From Catenulispora pinisilvae (GTDB taxonomy: Bacteria; Actinomycetota; Actinomycetes; Streptomycetales; Catenulisporaceae): 64,000 nucleotides of DNA. Where the stretch lies: NCBI RefSeq assembly GCF_015356865.1, contig NZ_JAAFZA010000009.1:35153-99152 (forward strand). Direction: 5' to 3'. Positions within the stretch are counted from its first letter, which is position 1. Each line of letters begins with the position of its first letter. A model generated the notes under the pieces. That model was given only the letters and a program-made list of their open reading frames with translations. It was not told where the DNA came from and ran no database searches. A program made the translations under genes and the position numbers. Positions 61,076 through 64,000 of this stretch are shown here, piece by piece.

Positions 61076-61722
61076 GCCGGTGAAGGTACCACCGGCGCGG
61101 CCCTCAACGGCGCCGCCGTGGGTGCCAGCCCGGCGACATAGACGTCGATGACGCGGCGGGCGGCGGTGTTCCAGTCCGCGACGTGCGGCAGTTGTTCGGT
61201 CAGCAGGGCCCCGAAGATCACCAGATCGCCGGCGGTGACGTCGGCGCGCAGGCTGCCGTCCCGCACCCCGGCTTGCAGCAGGGCCCTGAGTTGCGCGTGG
61301 ACCGCGGCTTGGACGGCGGCGGTCCGCTCGTCCAGGGCCGGCGGGCCGCCGCGCAGGGGCATGACCAGATCGCCGCCGTGCTCCACGGTCCGGTCCAGGA
61401 AGCGGCGGACGGCTTCGGCCCCGGGCTCCTCGGAGTCGGCGTTCGTCTCGGCGGCCTGGGTGGCTGCCGCCAGGACCAGCTCGAAGGAGCGGTGGGTCAG
61501 GGCACTGAGTAGCGCTTCGCGGGAGGGGAAGTGGCGGTAGACGGTGCCCACGCCGACCCCGGCGTCGGCCGCGATGGTGGCCATCGGCACCGCGATCCCC
61601 TCGCGGCGGACCGCGGTCGCCGCCGCGGCGAGCACCCGGTCCCGGTTGTCGGCCGCGTCCCGGCGCGGGCCGCGCTGCCTGGTCTTTTCGCCGGTTTCCG
61701 CCTTCGTCACGCCCCCGATCAT
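61072..61722 (-). CDS. TetR-family transcriptional regulator
   Basis: A 216-residue TetR protein. The helix-turn-helix region (about 20-70) reads RDRVLAAAATAVRREGIAVP then AADAGVGVGTVYRHFPSREA. The C-terminal ligand domain is of the common SBP-like TetR_C type. It is divergent from a cupin gene, with a strong palindrome between, and is coupled to a small membrane protein gene downstream. It likely represses the cupin gene and itself. Confidence 0.93.
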   Translation of the reverse strand: MIGGVTKAETGEKTRQRGPRRDAADNRDRVLAAAATAVRREGIAVPMATIAADAGVGVGTVYRHFPSREALLSALTHRSFELVLAAATQAAETNADSEEPGAEAVRRFLDRTVEHGGDLVMPLRGGPPALDERTAAVQAAVHAQLRALLQAGVRDGSLRADVTAGDLVIFGALLTEQLPHVADWNTAARRVIDVYVAGLAPTAAPLRAAPVVPSPA

Positions 61723-61750
61723 GACACCTCAACGACCCGGACGGCCGCTG

Positions 61751-61789
61751 TTGACCCCCCACTTAAGCGGACGATATCTTCCGTTTAAG
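61751..61789. promoter_or_regulatory. Promoter and TetR operator of the cupin gene
   Basis: TTGACC (61751-61756) and GATATC (61773-61778) with a 16-base spacer resemble a sigma-70-type -35/-10. They overlap a near-perfect inverted repeat, CTTAAGCGGA (61762-61771) and TCCGTTTAAG (61780-61789), one mismatch. A TetR bound here would block the promoter. Confidence 0.7.
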
Positions 61790-61836
61790 CGATCAAGGAC
61801 GCCCGCCCCGGGGTCCCGCACCGAACGGAGCCGGCG

Positions 61837-62298
61837 ATGAGCATGGCCTACCTGGCACAACCCGACCAGCAACAACAGCTCGAATGGCTTCAGGGCAGCA
61901 CCATCACGATGCTCCTGGACGGCCAGGCCACCGACGGCCAGCTGATGATGGGCCGGTTCCAGGCCGCCGAGGGCGAGGCCCCGCCCTTCCACCTGCACAC
62001 CCGCGAAGATGAGATATTCCTGCTGATCAAGGGCACCGCGCTGGTCTGGTTCGACGACGAGGAGTACGAGCTGGCCGAGGGCGGCGTCGCCTATCTGCCG
62101 CGCAACCACCCGCACGGCTACCGCATCACCTCCAAGAGCGCCGACCTGCTGGTGGTCAACACCCCGGCCGGGATCGAGGGGATGTTCCGGGCCATCGGCC
62201 GCGACATGAGCACGCCGCGTCCGGAGGGCTTCGAGGTGAAGCCGAACCCGGCGGTCAACAAGGAGTACGGCAGCGTGATCGTGGGGCCGCCGCGCTGA
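61837..62298 (+). CDS. Cupin-domain protein
   Basis: A 153-residue single-domain cupin. The first motif, PPFHLHTREDEIFLLIKG, supplies the metal-binding His/His/Glu set; the second, GGVAYLPRNHPHGYRI, supplies the last His. It resembles quercetin-2,3-dioxygenase-like cupins of small size. It is divergent from the TetR gene that carries an operator over its promoter. The reaction is unknown. A hairpin follows. Confidence 0.87.
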   Translation: MSMAYLAQPDQQQQLEWLQGSTITMLLDGQATDGQLMMGRFQAAEGEAPPFHLHTREDEIFLLIKGTALVWFDDEEYELAEGGVAYLPRNHPHGYRITSKSADLLVVNTPAGIEGMFRAIGRDMSTPRPEGFEVKPNPAVNKEYGSVIVGPPR

Positions 62299-62313
62299 GC
62301 TGGAGCACTTCCG

Positions 62314-62330
62314 GCCCACTACAAGTGGGC
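62314..62330 (+). terminator. Hairpin after the cupin gene
   Basis: GCCCACT-ACA-AGTGGGC is a perfect 7-bp stem 16 bases after the stop. Confidence 0.55.
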
Positions 62331-62370
62331 ACCGCCGGCCCCCCGAACGCCCCACTCGGGCGGCCGGTCT

Positions 62371-62391
62371 TTGACTTCAAGCGCTTGAAGT
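62371..62391 (+). promoter_or_regulatory. MerR-type operator: 18-bp perfect palindrome
   Basis: ACTTCAAGCGCTTGAAGT (62374-62391) is a perfect palindrome. It begins inside a TTGACT (62371-62376) that can serve as -35. This is the usual position of a MerR binding site, in the spacer. The MerR-gene ATG follows at 62408, so the transcript has a very short leader. Confidence 0.78.
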
Positions 62392-62407
62392 GTGTTCAGC
62401 TGCCTTC

Positions 62408-62845
62408 ATGACGGCTTACACCATCCAGGAGGTCTCCAGGCGAAGCGGCCTGACCGAGCCGACCCTCCGCTACTACGAGGAAGTCGGGCTGGTCGGACCG
62501 ATCGATCGGGACGAGCGCAGCGGCCACCGCCGCTACGGCGCCGACGACGTCGAGACCGTCGAGGTCCTGACCTGTCTGCGGGCCGTGGGCCTGGGCATCG
62601 ACGAGATGCGCAGGTATCTGGCCAACCGCCGGATCGGCCGCGAGCGGGCCGGGGAGCAGCGCGATCTGCTCCTGCGGCACGCCGAGCGGGTCGAGGCCGA
62701 GATCCTCGCGCACCAGGCGCGGCTCGGCTACCTGCGGGAGAAGGCTGCCCTGTGGGACGCCCGGGACCGGGGTGACGCCGTCGCCGAAGCCGAGTGCAGT
62801 GCGCGGCTGGTGGCCGTGATCGAGCGTTTGGAGGCAGTGCTGTGA
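62408..62845 (+). CDS. MerR-family transcriptional regulator
   Basis: A 145-residue MerR regulator. The winged helix-turn-helix is YTIQEVSRRSGLTEPTLRYY then EEVGLVGPIDRDERSGHRRY. A long coiled-coil helix follows (REKAALWDARDRGDAVAEAE). There are no Cys ligands of metal-sensing MerRs. The start is ATG 62408; the frame can be extended by 6 residues to 62390. Its stop overlaps the GTG of the reductase gene (GTGA), so both are one operon under the palindrome. It likely responds to the reductase's substrate. Confidence 0.92.
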   Translation: MTAYTIQEVSRRSGLTEPTLRYYEEVGLVGPIDRDERSGHRRYGADDVETVEVLTCLRAVGLGIDEMRRYLANRRIGRERAGEQRDLLLRHAERVEAEILAHQARLGYLREKAALWDARDRGDAVAEAECSARLVAVIERLEAVL

Positions 62846-63831
62846 GTACGAGGAATCCTGTTCTGGTGACCGGTGGATCCGGGTTCGTGGGCAGTCAGTT
62901 GGTCGCCGCGTTGTTGCGCGACGGCCAAGAGGTGCGGGCGACTGTGCGTTCGCGGAGCCGGGAGGCCTCGCTGCGCGAGGCGGTCCGCCGGGGCGGTGCC
63001 GACGACGCCGGCCTGGAAGTGGTGACCGCGGAGCTGATGGCCGACGAGTGCTGGAAGGACGCGATGGCCGGCGTCGAGGACGTCTACCACGTGGCGTCCC
63101 CGATCCCGTTGACGCAGCAGCCCGACGACCCGGACGAGCTGATCGTCCCGGCCCGGGAGGGCACGCTGCGGGTGCTGCGCGCGGCCCGGGACGCCGGCGC
63201 GCGGCGGGTGGTGCTCACGTCGTCGTTCGCCGCCGTCGGCTACACGCCCAAGCCCGGCGCGGAGTTCACCGAAGCCGACTGGACCGACCCCGACACCCCC
63301 GGCCTGCCGCCGTATCCGAAGTCGAAGGCGATCGCCGAGCGCGCGGCCTGGGACCTGATGGCGGCCGACGGCGGCGACACCGAGCTGGTGACCGTCAACC
63401 CGACGGCCATCTTCGGACCCGCGCTCAGCACGGCCGTGGCGTCCACGACGCAGCTGATCAAGGCCATGCTCGACGGCACCATGCCGATCGCGCCCCGGGC
63501 CCGCTTCGGCGTGGCCGACGTACGCGACGTGGCCGACCTGCACCTGCGGGCGATGGCCGCGCCGCAGGCCGCGGGCAAGCGCTACCTGGCGGTGTCGGAC
63601 GGCCCGACCCTGAGCTACGTGGAGGTGGCCGCGATCCTGCGGCGCCGCCTCGGCGACCTCGCGGCGCTCGCCCCGACCACCGAGGCCGACGGCCCGGACC
63701 TGCCGCGGCCGATCATCCACAACGACCGGGCTCGCGCCGAGCTCGGGTGGCGTCCGCGGCCGGCGGAGACGGCGGTCGTGGAGGGGGCGGAGAGCTTGCG
63801 CGATCTGGGGTTGCTGGCCCCGAGGGGCTGA
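62842..63831 (+). CDS. NAD(P)-dependent epimerase/dihydroflavonol-4-reductase-like protein
   Basis: A 329-residue extended SDR. The N-terminal PVLVTGGSGFVGSQLVAALL binds the nucleotide. The YxxxK motif is YPKSKAIAE. VNPTAIFGPALSTAV is the conserved substrate-side loop. DFR-like members reduce aldehydes, ketones or flavonoid-type substrates with NADPH. GTG 62842 overlaps the MerR stop. It ends before a strong terminator at 63,870. From there to the window's end I see no gene. Confidence 0.92.
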   Translation: MSTRNPVLVTGGSGFVGSQLVAALLRDGQEVRATVRSRSREASLREAVRRGGADDAGLEVVTAELMADECWKDAMAGVEDVYHVASPIPLTQQPDDPDELIVPAREGTLRVLRAARDAGARRVVLTSSFAAVGYTPKPGAEFTEADWTDPDTPGLPPYPKSKAIAERAAWDLMAADGGDTELVTVNPTAIFGPALSTAVASTTQLIKAMLDGTMPIAPRARFGVADVRDVADLHLRAMAAPQAAGKRYLAVSDGPTLSYVEVAAILRRRLGDLAALAPTTEADGPDLPRPIIHNDRARAELGWRPRPAETAVVEGAESLRDLGLLAPRG

Positions 63832-63869
63832 GGAACCGAGTGGGCGGCTGACGCCGCGACGGTTGTGGT

Positions 63870-63908
63870 GGCTCCGGTGACGACCGTTTTTCTGTTGTCG
63901 CCGGAGCC
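63870..63908 (+). terminator. Terminator after the DFR-like reductase gene
   Basis: GGCTCCGGTGAC and GTCGCCGGAGCC form a stem with one mismatch around a T-rich loop, followed by TTTTGTT. Confidence 0.82.
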
Positions 63909-64000
63909 TTTTGTTATGAGCGGAGTCGGTGGGTTGGGGCCTGTTGTTCGGGGGCGGATCTTTTTTGGGGTGCTGGGGTTTGCGGGGCGGGTCACGGTTG

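Noticed and set aside
63615..63995. A minus-strand frame at the right edge
   Set aside because: It is antisense to the reductase gene and crosses the terminator; it has no recognised features.

Overview
The window is a stretch of a high-GC actinomycete chromosome. Evidence: strong GC bias at third codon positions, many GTG/TTG starts, tight ATGA/GTGA gene overlaps, secreted multidomain hydrolases, TetR/MerR/XRE/LAL-LuxR regulators and LPXTG anchoring. Gene content fits a soil filamentous actinobacterium (a Catenulispora/Streptomyces-like organism is my guess, not proven). I saw no rRNA, tRNA or CRISPR array.

Layout. 1-7,300: a catabolic block. A MetF-like C-terminus and purU (one-carbon/tetrahydrofolate recycling) and a fumarylacetoacetate-hydrolase-family gene run rightwards. 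A leftward operon encodes a glycine/D-proline-reductase-B-like protein, a second FAH-family hydrolase, an extradiol-dioxygenase-like VOC protein, an SMP-30 lactonase, a YCII protein and an SDR. It looks like aromatic-ring cleavage coupled to C1 disposal. 7,287-10,728: an N-terminally truncated enoyl-CoA hydratase and a giant LAL-type LuxR regulator.

10,981-19,875: a compact leftward seven-gene operon: radical SAM protein, ureohydrolase, HxD/H Fe(II)/2OG-type oxygenase candidate, MFS exporter, FemAB/GNAT-like transferase, APH-like kinase and S9 peptidase. This is my best candidate for an undescribed small-molecule pathway, with biosynthesis, export and possible self-protection in one unit.

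20,596-32,417: a secreted beta-sandwich protein, a 186-bp MITE-like element, a TetR/DHA2 efflux pair, an aldehyde dehydrogenase/DUF779 pair, a tandem MFS duplication preceded by an 18-bp repeat array, and divergent fatty-acid genes (3-hydroxyacyl-CoA dehydrogenase, acyl-CoA dehydrogenase). 32,418-35,582: a scarred region with two IS630-type transposase tails, a secreted PAF-acetylhydrolase-like esterase, a small secreted protein and a second acyl-CoA dehydrogenase 3' end.

35,583-43,656: a TolB-like protein/MFS pair, then two divergent secreted hydrolases: a phosphoesterase-CBM32-GH46 fusion whose chitosanase part has lost its catalytic Glu, and a GH59 galactocerebrosidase-like enzyme with two ricin-type trefoils. 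43,800-53,062: a cupin remnant, SDR/XRE pair, DMT transporter, VOC protein, LPXTG-anchored pepsin-like protein, ketopantoate-reductase-like protein and a flippase-like membrane protein. 53,185-58,869: a Dpp/Gsi-type peptide ABC transporter with a Cys-containing leader peptide upstream, suggesting cysteine-controlled import of a sulfur source. 59,064-63,831: three regulator/enzyme pairs with clear palindromic operators.
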